DNA of 64,000 bases from Gordonia alkanivorans NBRC 16433 (GTDB lineage: Bacteria > Actinomycetota > Actinomycetes > Mycobacteriales > Mycobacteriaceae). The stretch spans positions 47,840 through 111,839 of the forward strand of contig NZ_BACI01000067.1 in NCBI RefSeq assembly GCF_000225505.1. The letters run 5' to 3'. Positions 35,799 through 43,845 of the stretch are shown piece after piece. Below the pieces are notes generated by a model that saw only the letters and a program-made list of their open reading frames with translations, ran no database searches and was not told where the DNA came from. The translations under genes were made by a program, and so were the position numbers. Position 1 is the stretch's first letter. The number at the start of each line of letters is the position of its first letter.

Positions 35799-38700
35799 AT
35801 GTTCGACAAGGTTCTGGTTGCCAACCGAGGTGAGATCGCGATCCGTGCGTTCCGCGCCGCCTACGAGTTGGGGGCGCGCACGGTCGCGGTGTACCCGTAC
35901 GAGGATCGCAACTCGGTGCATCGCCTGAAGGCCGACGAGTCGTATCAGATCGGTCTGCCGGGCCACCCCGTGCGCGCATACCTGTCGGTCGAGGAAGTGG
36001 TGTCCGCAGCGGTGCGTTGCGGCGCCGACGCGATCTACCCCGGCTACGGTTTCCTGTCGGAGAACCAGGGCCTCGCCGCCGCCTGTGCCGAGGTCGGGAT
36101 CACCTTCGTCGGGCCAAGCGCGGACATCCTGGAGATGACCGGCAACAAGGCCACCGCGGTGGCCGCGGCCAAGGCCGCGGGAATTCCCGTGCTGGCGAGT
36201 TCGGAGCCGTCGTCGGATCTCGACGAACTGCTCGCCGCCGCCGAGGACATGCACTTCCCGGTGTTCGTGAAGGCCGTCGCCGGCGGTGGCGGACGCGGTA
36301 TGCGTCGCGTCGACGACCGTGCCGACCTCGCCGAGTCGATCGCCGCCGCATCGCGTGAGGCGGAGTCGGCGTTCGGCGACGCGACGGTGTTCCTCGAGCA
36401 GGCCGTGGTCAACCCGCGCCACATCGAGGTACAGATCCTCGCCGACACCCACGGCAACGTCATCCACCTGTACGAGCGCGACTGCAGCCTGCAGCGTCGT
36501 CACCAGAAGGTCATCGAGCTCGCGCCGGCCCCCAACCTCTCGGACGAGCTGCGGGAGAAGATCTGTGCCGACGCGGTGGCCTTCGCCCGCCACATCGGTT
36601 ACACCTGCGCGGGCACCGTCGAGTTCCTCCTCGACGAGCAGGGACGCCACGTGTTCATCGAGATGAACCCGCGCATCCAGGTCGAGCACACCGTCACCGA
36701 GGAGATCACCGACGTCGACCTGGTGAGCTCGCAGCTGCGCATCGCGGCGGGGGAGTCCCTCGACGATCTCGGTCTGTCGCAGGAGTCCATCCGTATCCGC
36801 GGTGCCGCGCTGCAGTGCCGCATCACCACCGAGGACCCGTCGAACGGCTTCCGCCCCGACGTGGGTCGGATCACCGCCTACCGCAGCCCGGGCGGCGCGG
36901 GTGTCCGCCTCGACGGCGGCGCCAACCTCGGTGCCGAGGTGAGCGGTCACTTCGACTCGATGCTGGTCAAACTGACCTGTCGCGGACGGGATTTCCCGAC
37001 CGCGGTGCGTCGTGCCCGGCGCGCGGTCGCCGAGTTCCGCATCCGCGGTGTGGCGACCAACATCCCGTTCCTGCAGGCCGTGCTCGATGATCCGGACTTC
37101 CGTGCCGGTCGGGTCACCACGTCGTTCATCGACGAGCGTCCGGGTCTGCTGACCCAGCGGTCGTCGGCTGACCGCGGTACCAAGATCCTGTCGTATCTGG
37201 CCGATGTGACGGTCAACAAGCCGCACGGGGAGCGGCCGACCACGGTGTATCCGCGGGACAAGCTGCCCACCGTCGAGCGCGCGGTGCTCGCGTCGCCGAA
37301 AGACGGTTCGCGGCAGCGTCTGCTGCAGTTGGGGCCGGAGGGATTCGCCCGTGATCTGCGGGAGAACCCGCGTCTGGGCATCACCGACACCACGTTCCGT
37401 GACGCGCACCAGTCGCTGCTGGCGACCCGCGTGCGTACCACCGGTCTGGTCAACGTCGCACCGTATGTCGCGGCGCTGACCCCGGAACTGCTGTCGGTGG
37501 AGTGCTGGGGTGGCGCGACCTACGATGTGGCGCTGCGCTTTTTGAAGGAAGATCCGTGGGATCGGTTGGCGCAGTTGCGTGAAGCGATGCCGAACATCTG
37601 TCTGCAGATGCTGCTGCGCGGCGCCAACACCGTGGGGTACACGCCGTACCCGACCAAGGTCACCACGGCCTTCGTCGAGGAGGCCACCGACGTCGGTATC
37701 GACATCTTCCGGATCTTCGACGCGCTCAACAACATCGACGCGATGCGCCCGGCGATCGACGCGGTGCGTGAGACGGGGACCGCGGTGGCCGAGGTGGCGA
37801 TGAGCTACACAGGTGACCTGTCGTCGCCGTCGGAGGATCTGTACACCCTCGACTACTATCTGCGTCTGGCCGAGCAGATCGTCTCTGCCGGTGCGCATGT
37901 GCTGGCCATCAAGGACATGGCCGGTCTGTTGCGTGCGCCGGCGGCGACCAAGCTGGTCTCGGCGCTGCGCAAGAATTTCGACCTGCCGATCCATGTGCAC
38001 ACCCATGACACCCCGGGTGGTCAGCTGGCCACTTACATGGCTGCCTGGCAGGCCGGTGCGGACGCGGTGGACGGTGCGAGTGCCGCGCTGGCCGGTACGA
38101 CCAGTCAGCCGCCGCTGTCGGCGATCGTCGCGGCGACCGCGAACACCGACCGCGACAGCGGAATCGACCTGGCCCGTGTCTGCGACCTCGAGCCGTACTG
38201 GGAGGCGCTGCGAAAGGTGTACGCGCCGTTCGAGTCCGGGCTCCCGGCCCCGACCGGTCGGGTGTACTCGCACGAGATCCCCGGCGGTCAGCTGTCGAAC
38301 CTGCGTCAGCAGGCCATCTCGCTGGGATTGGGCAACCGCTTCGAGGCCGTCGAGCAGGCCTACGCCGCCGCCGACTCGATGCTGGGTCGTCTGGTCAAGG
38401 TGACACCGTCGTCGAAGGTCGTCGGTGACCTGGCGCTGGCGCTGGTGGGTCGCGGGATCACCGCGTCGGACTTCGCCGCCGACCCGGGCTCCTACGATAT
38501 TCCCGATTCGGTGATCGGGTTCCTGCGTGGCGAACTCGGCGACCCGCCCGGTGGCTGGCCGGAGCCGCTGCGCAGCCTCGCGCTCGAGGGTCGGGCGCCG
38601 GCACCGGAGGTCAAGCAGCTGACCGCCGATGACGAGGCGCTCCTGGACAAGCCCGGCCGCGATCGCCAGGTGCGTCTCAATCACCTGCTGTTCCCCGGCC

Positions 38701-39188
38701 CCGCCAAGGAGTTCGAGGAGCACTACGAGACCTACGGTGACACCTCGCGGTTGTCGGCGAACCAGTTCTTCTACGGTCTGCGCTATGGCGAGGAGCATCG
38801 GGTCAACCTCGAGCCCGGGGTTGAGCTGATGATCGGTCTCGAGGCCATCAGCGAGCCCGACGAGAAGGGCATGCGCACCGTGATGTGCGTGCTCAACGGT
38901 CAGCTCCGTCCGATCGCGGTCCGCGACCACAGCATCGACTCCGCGGTCGCCAGCGCAGAGAAGGCCGACCGTGCCAACCCGAAGCACGTCGGGGCGCCGT
39001 TCGCCGGTGTCGTGTCCCTGTCGGTCGACGTGGGTGACGAGGTCGCCGTCGGCGCGACCATCGGCACCATCGAGGCGATGAAGATGGAGGCCGCCATCAC
39101 CGCACCCGTCGGCGGCAAGGTCACGCGCGTCGCGATCGGCCCGGTCACCCAGGTGTCGCCGGGTGATCTGCTCATCGAGATCAGCTGA
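35799..39188 (+). CDS. pyc: Pyruvate carboxylase
   Basis: Carboxylates pyruvate to oxaloacetate. 1129 residues from the ATG at 35799, as in mycobacteria (1127). Domains: biotin carboxylase (residues 1-450, KVLVANRGEIAIRAF; glycine-rich AGGGGRGMRRV), carboxyltransferase (about 530-800, DTTFRDAHQSLLATR) and a biotinyl domain with EAMKMEA (Lys near 1095). The frame stays open upstream to an ATG at 35718 with a -10 box, so a 27-residue extension is possible. A strong hairpin follows the stop. Confidence 0.96.
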   Translation: MFDKVLVANRGEIAIRAFRAAYELGARTVAVYPYEDRNSVHRLKADESYQIGLPGHPVRAYLSVEEVVSAAVRCGADAIYPGYGFLSENQGLAAACAEVGITFVGPSADILEMTGNKATAVAAAKAAGIPVLASSEPSSDLDELLAAAEDMHFPVFVKAVAGGGGRGMRRVDDRADLAESIAAASREAESAFGDATVFLEQAVVNPRHIEVQILADTHGNVIHLYERDCSLQRRHQKVIELAPAPNLSDELREKICADAVAFARHIGYTCAGTVEFLLDEQGRHVFIEMNPRIQVEHTVTEEITDVDLVSSQLRIAAGESLDDLGLSQESIRIRGAALQCRITTEDPSNGFRPDVGRITAYRSPGGAGVRLDGGANLGAEVSGHFDSMLVKLTCRGRDFPTAVRRARRAVAEFRIRGVATNIPFLQAVLDDPDFRAGRVTTSFIDERPGLLTQRSSADRGTKILSYLADVTVNKPHGERPTTVYPRDKLPTVERAVLASPKDGSRQRLLQLGPEGFARDLRENPRLGITDTTFRDAHQSLLATRVRTTGLVNVAPYVAALTPELLSVECWGGATYDVALRFLKEDPWDRLAQLREAMPNICLQMLLRGANTVGYTPYPTKVTTAFVEEATDVGIDIFRIFDALNNIDAMRPAIDAVRETGTAVAEVAMSYTGDLSSPSEDLYTLDYYLRLAEQIVSAGAHVLAIKDMAGLLRAPAATKLVSALRKNFDLPIHVHTHDTPGGQLATYMAAWQAGADAVDGASAALAGTTSQPPLSAIVAATANTDRDSGIDLARVCDLEPYWEALRKVYAPFESGLPAPTGRVYSHEIPGGQLSNLRQQAISLGLGNRFEAVEQAYAAADSMLGRLVKVTPSSKVVGDLALALVGRGITASDFAADPGSYDIPDSVIGFLRGELGDPPGGWPEPLRSLALEGRAPAPEVKQLTADDEALLDKPGRDRQVRLNHLLFPGPAKEFEEHYETYGDTSRLSANQFFYGLRYGEEHRVNLEPGVELMIGLEAISEPDEKGMRTVMCVLNGQLRPIAVRDHSIDSAVASAEKADRANPKHVGAPFAGVVSLSVDVGDEVAVGATIGTIEAMKMEAAITAPVGGKVTRVAIGPVTQVSPGDLLIEIS

Positions 39189-39219
39189 CCTGCACCCCAT
39201 CCGGGTTTCGCTCACCGGC

Positions 39220-39258
39220 TCCGTTCCCGCTCACCCGATTCGGGTGAGCGGGAACGGA
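39220..39258 (+). terminator. 19-bp perfect hairpin after pyc
   Basis: Arms at 39220-39238 and 39240-39258 are exact complements with a single base between them; the stem contains TTCCCGCTCACCCGA. It begins 31 bases after the pyc stop. No T-run follows, as is common for actinobacterial terminators. The bases just after it (39251-39273) recur at 40764-40786. Confidence 0.65.
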
Positions 39259-39329
39259 ACTCGTGAGCGGCAGCGCTTTCACACTGTGGAGTTGTCAAAG
39301 AACGAGGCGGTTTCGCGGCTGATGGTGTG

Positions 39330-40567
39330 TCAGGCGGCGTCGTCGAGTCGCATGGTGCGTCGGTTGTAGGCAGGTAGTGGCCGCCGTTGCGGGTCGATGT
39401 CGGCGGGCGGGATGAGCCAGGGGTGGCGGTCGAAGCCGATCATTATGTCCCACCCGTTGTGGTGGACCTGGGTGTGGCAGCGCTGGCACAGCAGGCAGCC
39501 GTTGTCGAGCTCGGTCTCACCGTCATCGCTCCAGTGCACGATGTGATGAACCTGGGTATGTGAGTGCGGCGCACCGCAACTGATGCAACATCTGTCCCGG
39601 ATGATGATGGCTTTGCGGATGTGTGCCGGGAACAGGCGTCGTTCACGACCCATCTCCAGGGGCACGGTTTCGCCGTCGATGATGATCTCGGTGATCGTGC
39701 CGTCGCAGGAGAGTTTCTGCGCGGTGGCCTGGGTAACCGACCCGGTCCAAGGTAGGAAGGCGGGATCACCACCGTCGGCGGGGATGGTCAACAGGGTCTG
39801 GGTACGTGGTGCACCGATGCTGTCCAGGGATGCGCCTTGTGCTGCTTGGTCGAGGAGGAACTCGAGGGCGTCGACGCGTCGTTGATCGACGGAGCGGCGG
39901 TCGTCGGCGCCGTCGGGTTCGGGGCGTGGTGTAGCACGTTCGTCGATCATGGCGATGAACTTCTCGCCCACGGCCTGTGTCACGTTGGCATGAATCTCGA
40001 CGCGGCTGTCGTCGGTGGTGTGGTGCGACAACGTGTCCAGAGACTTGTCGTCGGACGCGGGGATGCCGTCATCGTCGTCGGCGATGGCATTGCCGATCGT
40101 CCGAGCGTGCTTCTGCATCTCGGCGGGTGTGGCACCGGACAGAGCCTGGGTGAGGGTTCGGTTTCGTAGATCGTTCGATCGTGGTCGGAAAGTGCTGTGG
40201 GTGAGCGTTTCTGGATTGTGCTGAGTCCGCGCACGATGGCGTCGACGACTTCACCTGAGAGGCGCCCGTCGGCGGCGTAGGCCTCGACCTTGCCCAGGTT
40301 GCCGATGTTCTCGGCGATACGGGCAGCGCGTGTGGCGACGGCGGGCGGGAAACCCATCTCGATCAACAGTCTCCCGGTGGTGGAACCATGTCGCTCCGCC
40401 ACTGTGAGATCGTCGAGATTGGCTGTGTGCGAGGTGAGTAGATGGTCCGCCGCGTTGCGGATCAGTCGAATCGTCTCGAGTTGGGCGAAAGTCTTTGCCC
40501 CGGTCGGGTCGTCGGCGGGTGGGGTGACCTCGATGAGTTGGTGGAGAATCTGGTCCAGCGGTGCCAT
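39330..40567 (-). pseudogene. DUF222/HNH endonuclease gene broken by a frameshift
   Basis: Two overlapping frames together make one DUF222-HNH protein of about 410 residues. The N-terminal part (ATG 40567, MAPLDQILHQLIEV...) is in one frame and loses family likeness near 40150-40200. The rest continues in another frame as NRTLTQALSGATPAEMQKHAR and ends with an intact HNH module (CISCGAPHSH, VHHIVHWSDDGE, LCQRCHTQVHHNGW). The second frame is closed upstream at 40251, so the shift lies between 39980 and 40250. It could be a true mutation, programmed, or a sequencing error. DUF222-HNH genes are numerous and of unclear role in actinobacteria. Confidence 0.8.
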
Positions 40568-40573
40568 GACTCC

Positions 40574-40579
40574 ACTTTA
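40574..40579 (-). promoter_or_regulatory. -10 box of the DUF222/HNH gene
   Basis: TAAAGT on the minus strand is 6 bases from the ATG at 40567, as for other leaderless genes here. The promoter is intact although the gene is frameshifted. Confidence 0.4.
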
Positions 40580-40782
40580 CGGGAACATACGTTCGATCGC
40601 TGTCACTTTTCGTGTGCACCAACGGTGCGAATCATCATGATTTGCAAGATATTTCGTATGGCGAACAGTCGGCGGATTTGTTGACGCGGCACCATTTCCT
40701 TCTCGCTCGTGATGTCCCACCAGCGCGAGAGGAAGAGGCGAGCGGTAAGGAAACGGTTACGCAGGAACGGAATTCGTGAGCG

Positions 40783-41391
40783 TCAGTCGACGATCGTGTC
40801 CGCCCGCGCGCGGGTCGTGGCGATGAGTTCCGCATTGGGTTCGTCGACGGCCTCGATCCAGGCGCGCGCCTCGGCGTCGGTTTTACCGGCGGCGATGTGC
40901 CGTTTCCGGAGCCGCTCGCGGCGGACCTCCGCGTCGGCGTCGACGTAGACCAGGCGGTCGAGGAGGGGGCGTACGTGGCGCCACCCGGGTTGGTCGAGGC
41001 CGAGGTAGTTGCCCTCGACGACCACGAGCCGCGCGGTGGCGGGCACGATGAGCGACGCTGCGATCGGTTCGCCGGTGGTGTGGTCGAAGTCGGGGACGTA
41101 CACGGTTTCGCCGCCGTGGGCGATGCGTGCGAGTGTGGCAACGAATCCCGCGGCGTCGAAGGTGTCGTGCGCGCCCTTGCGGTCGCGGCGGCCGAGTCGC
41201 TCGAGTACCGCGTTCGACAGGTGGAAGCCGTCCATCGGGACGTACCCGACCGCGTCGGCGCACAGCGTGGTGGAGAACTCATGGACGAGGGTCCGGGCCA
41301 GCGTTGTCTTTCCTGCTCCCGGCGGGCCGGTGATGCCGACCATCACGCGGTCGGCGGTCTCGAGGAGCGCGGCGACGTCGGGGGCGGTCAT
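40783..41391 (-). CDS. P-loop nucleoside/uridine-kinase-like protein
   Basis: 202 residues of the uridine-kinase/phosphoribulokinase-like fold (the FrcK/YggC-type group). The P-loop GPPGAGKT lies at residues 22-29, a substrate motif PMDGFHLS near 52, and VVVEGNYLGLDQPGW near 128, a family signature. It phosphorylates a small metabolite; the substrate is unknown. It follows uraH by 6 bases, so it is probably co-expressed with urate breakdown. Its stop lies inside a 23-base repeat shared with the pyc 3' region. Confidence 0.82.
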   Translation of the reverse strand: MTAPDVAALLETADRVMVGITGPPGAGKTTLARTLVHEFSTTLCADAVGYVPMDGFHLSNAVLERLGRRDRKGAHDTFDAAGFVATLARIAHGGETVYVPDFDHTTGEPIAASLIVPATARLVVVEGNYLGLDQPGWRHVRPLLDRLVYVDADAEVRRERLRKRHIAAGKTDAEARAWIEAVDEPNAELIATTRARADTIVD

Positions 41392-41397
41392 CCGTGT

Positions 41398-41724
41398 TCA
41401 GCTACCGCGGTATGTCGAATACGCGAACGGGCTCAGCAGTACCGGGACGTGATAGTGGCGGTCGGCGTCATCGACCTCGAAGCAGATGTCGATCTCCGGG
41501 TAGAACGCCTTGATGCCGTTGTCGGCGAACCAGTTCCCGGTGTCGAAGACCAGATGGTAGATGCCGGGGACGAGGGCCTCGGTGTTGACCTTGCCGATGC
41601 GTCCGTCCGAATCGGTGGTGCCCGAAGCCAATTCGGTGCCCGATGCGTCCTGTAGGGACACCTCGACGCCGACGGCAGGGGAGCCCGACGTGGCGTCGAG
41701 GACATGGGTGGACAGACCGGTCAT
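41398..41724 (-). CDS. uraH: 5-hydroxyisourate hydrolase
   Basis: A transthyretin-related protein of 108 residues that hydrolyses 5-hydroxyisourate to OHCU in purine catabolism. It begins with STHVLDATSGSPA and ends with the family tetrad YSTYRGS; the central RIG and HYHVPVLLSPF segments are also conserved. Its ATG overlaps the uraD stop as ATGA. No periplasmic signal, so cytosolic. Confidence 0.94.
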   Translation of the reverse strand: MTGLSTHVLDATSGSPAVGVEVSLQDASGTELASGTTDSDGRIGKVNTEALVPGIYHLVFDTGNWFADNGIKAFYPEIDICFEVDDADRHYHVPVLLSPFAYSTYRGS

Positions 41725-42266
41725 ACGGAGGCTCCCTCGTCGGTGTCTGGTGTCATCAGCATACGGATCAGGCGGCTGCGGTTGATCTTCGCCAGCTCGG
41801 TGCGCAGCACGCGGCGTTCGGTCGCGGGGTCGTTGTCCATGCGTTCCTTGAGGATTCCGAGCAGCTCGTCGGCAGGGCGGCCGTTGGCGAACACCAGGTA
41901 GACGTGGCCGAACTTGTCCTCGTAGGCCGCGTTGTACTTCTTCAGTTCGTCGATGACCGCCGTGTCCGCGCCGGACACCCCGGACTGTTCACGGGCCGAC
42001 GAGGCGTTGTCGGGCCGGTCGCCGATCCGGGGATGCCCGGCGAGAGCCTGGTCGATATCGGTCTCGGTCAGCTCGACCAGGAGTTCGTCGGCGCGATCCA
42101 GCAGTTCTTGTGGATCGGCGAACGGCCGCTCCTCTGCGACGCGTCGTGCCCAGGTGGGCGAGCTGCAGCAGGCGAGGAGCCGCTCGACACATGCGTCGGC
42201 GGGCAGCACGTTGAAGCGGTCGAGCTGTCCTCGGTCGCCGGGGTCGAGGTCTTCGTCTGGGCGCAC
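41721..42266 (-). CDS. uraD: OHCU decarboxylase
   Basis: 181 residues. It decarboxylates 2-oxo-4-hydroxy-4-carboxy-5-ureidoimidazoline to S-allantoin, after UraH. Catalytic HPRIG lies at residues 78-82; the region AYEDKFGHVYLVFANGRPADELL is a family hallmark. The GTG at 42266 sits 6 bases after TAGGCT, marking it as the first gene of a leaderless uraD-uraH-kinase operon. Urate oxidase is not in the window. Confidence 0.93.
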   Translation of the reverse strand: MRPDEDLDPGDRGQLDRFNVLPADACVERLLACCSSPTWARRVAEERPFADPQELLDRADELLVELTETDIDQALAGHPRIGDRPDNASSAREQSGVSGADTAVIDELKKYNAAYEDKFGHVYLVFANGRPADELLGILKERMDNDPATERRVLRTELAKINRSRLIRMLMTPDTDEGASV

Positions 42267-42272
42267 GCGTAC

Positions 42273-42278
42273 AGCCTA
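42273..42278 (-). promoter_or_regulatory. -10 box of the uraD-uraH-kinase operon
   Basis: TAGGCT on the minus strand, 6 bases before the uraD GTG. Confidence 0.5.
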
Positions 42279-42338
42279 GGAGGTCGGCGTCCGGACCGGC
42301 GGTCACCAGCGGCCCCGGGAATTGTGGAAGATGGAACA

Positions 42339-42911
42339 GTGACTGCGTCAGGTGAGGACAGCGAGATCGGTGAGGTTCTCGGTGTGGTGCTCGCCGCCGG
42401 TGCGGGTAGCCGGTACGGGATGCCCAAGATCCTTGCCCACGACGGCGTCTGGCTGAAGGCGTCGACGAACGCGCTGCGCGCCGGTGGGTGCGCGGACATC
42501 GCGGTCGCGATGGGGGCCGCAATCGTCGCGCCACCCGTCGGCGTCACCGCGCTCGTTGTCGACGACTGGGCTGACGGCCTCGGCGCGTCGGTATCGGCGG
42601 CGCTCGGCTGGGCTTCTCGCCGGCCCGGGGTGGGTGGCGTGGTGCTCACCGTGGTCGACACGCCCGATGTCGGACCCGAGGTGGTGCGTCGCATCGTCGA
42701 CGCGTCCGGAGGGCGGCGCGGGGATCTGGTCCGTGCGGTCTTCGACGGCCGGCGGGGGCATCCGGTGTACATCGGCGCCGATCATCTCGGTCCGGCAGTC
42801 GAGGTCATCCACGGGGATGTCGGTGCGCAGCGGTATCTGCGAGATCACGAGGTGACCTGCGTCGAATGTGGCGACCTGGCCACGGGCCGGGACATCGACA
42901 CCAGGGAATGA
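42339..42911 (+). CDS. MobA/MocA-like molybdopterin cytidylyltransferase
   Basis: 190 residues of the MobA-type nucleotidyltransferase family. The nucleotide-binding loop reads VVLAAGAGSRYGMPK and VLTVVDTPDVG is the metal-binding segment; RGHPVYIGADHL is typical of MocA-like proteins that make the cytosine-dinucleotide cofactor of molybdenum hydroxylases. The presence of two such hydroxylases within 15 kb supports this role. The GTG at 42339 is taken as start; a GTG at 42324 is an alternative. Confidence 0.75.
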   Translation: MTASGEDSEIGEVLGVVLAAGAGSRYGMPKILAHDGVWLKASTNALRAGGCADIAVAMGAAIVAPPVGVTALVVDDWADGLGASVSAALGWASRRPGVGGVVLTVVDTPDVGPEVVRRIVDASGGRRGDLVRAVFDGRRGHPVYIGADHLGPAVEVIHGDVGAQRYLRDHEVTCVECGDLATGRDIDTRE

Positions 42912-43088
42912 GCCGCCGCCTCCGGCGTGCCCATTTCGAGACCTTCTCGTCGCCGTTCCGGTGCACGGGGATCCGGCTTCTGCTGATCGTCCGTGCATAG
43001 GGTGCAGAGAAGAGCCCGCGTCGGTACAGCCAGAGCCGACGCAAAACCGGGCCCGTCGAAGACCATCACCGGCGAAGAAGGTGATCAC

Positions 43089-43844
43089 GTGGCGCGAGGA
43101 CACCGCCGTCGAATCGTCGCGCTGGTCGCCGCGCTGGCCGCGGGCCTCGGACTGGCCGCGTGCGCGGGATCGCCGGACCAGGCCGCGTCCGAGCGGCCCG
43201 CCGCCCAGGATGCCCACCTTCCGCCCGGCTTCGACACCACTTTCCGCTGGTCGTCCACACCGGTGCTGGACCCGCAGTCCGATGAGGGGACCTTTGTCCG
43301 CGCCTACGTCGAGTCGTTCGAGATCGCCAACGCCGGGGCGTCGGTCGAATGGGGATACCCGGGGTTCGCCGAGGCCTCGCCGTCGAACATCGATCAGATG
43401 GTGACCGCCTACCCGTCCGAGGTCTCCGAGGCCCGACGTCAGGTCGGCACCGCGTTCTACACCGGGCTACGACGCGTAGACGACGTCGACTGGACGCGAA
43501 TCGTGCTGTGCCGTCAGGGATATCGTTCGGTGGAGAGCGATGGGACGTGGGCGGTCGGGTATGACACGTCGCGTCCCGTCGAAATCGACATCCGACGCAC
43601 CGGGGACCAGCCGCCGGCGGCTCCGCGGGGTGGTCAGCGGACGCCGGAGACCGACGTCTTCGGCGGCTGGTACACCTCGCGGTACGACTTCTCCGCCCTG
43701 TATCCCACCCCGACCGCCGACCAGAAGGCTTGCGCGGCAACGCGACAGGTGGGGATGCCGCACTGGCTTCCCGCCCAGGCCGACGAGCCGTGGCCGGTGT
43801 CGCCCGCGGTACCGGGCTGGTCGACCTATCCCGGAGTCGGCTGA
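43089..43844 (+). CDS. Secreted lipoprotein of unknown function
   Basis: 251 residues. A twin-basic N-terminus (ARGHRRR) is followed by a hydrophobic segment and the lipobox LAAC with Cys25, so it should be a lipid-anchored surface protein. The mature part is rich in Trp, Tyr and Pro (FRWSST, VEWGYPGF, GGWYTSRYDFSALYPTP) and has two further cysteines. No family is recognised. The 177 bases before it hold TAGGGT at 42998-43003, a possible -10 box. It ends two bases before paoC, which is convergent. Confidence 0.7.
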   Translation: MARGHRRRIVALVAALAAGLGLAACAGSPDQAASERPAAQDAHLPPGFDTTFRWSSTPVLDPQSDEGTFVRAYVESFEIANAGASVEWGYPGFAEASPSNIDQMVTAYPSEVSEARRQVGTAFYTGLRRVDDVDWTRIVLCRQGYRSVESDGTWAVGYDTSRPVEIDIRRTGDQPPAAPRGGQRTPETDVFGGWYTSRYDFSALYPTPTADQKACAATRQVGMPHWLPAQADEPWPVSPAVPGWSTYPGVG

Positions 43845-43845
43845 C

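Noticed and set aside
35574..39215. Open frame of 1213 codons opposite pyc, and similar long antisense frames at 5432-7216 (-), 28222-30807 (+) and 43882-46518 (+)
   Set aside because: Their translations are Arg/Gly/His/Val-rich without motifs, and they lie exactly opposite well-recognised genes. Long antisense frames are expected at this GC content.
39330..40567. Two separate adjacent genes instead of one broken gene
   Set aside because: The N-terminal half alone ends in low-likeness sequence, and the C-terminal half has a conserved continuation upstream of its first ATG. Together they make one protein of usual length.
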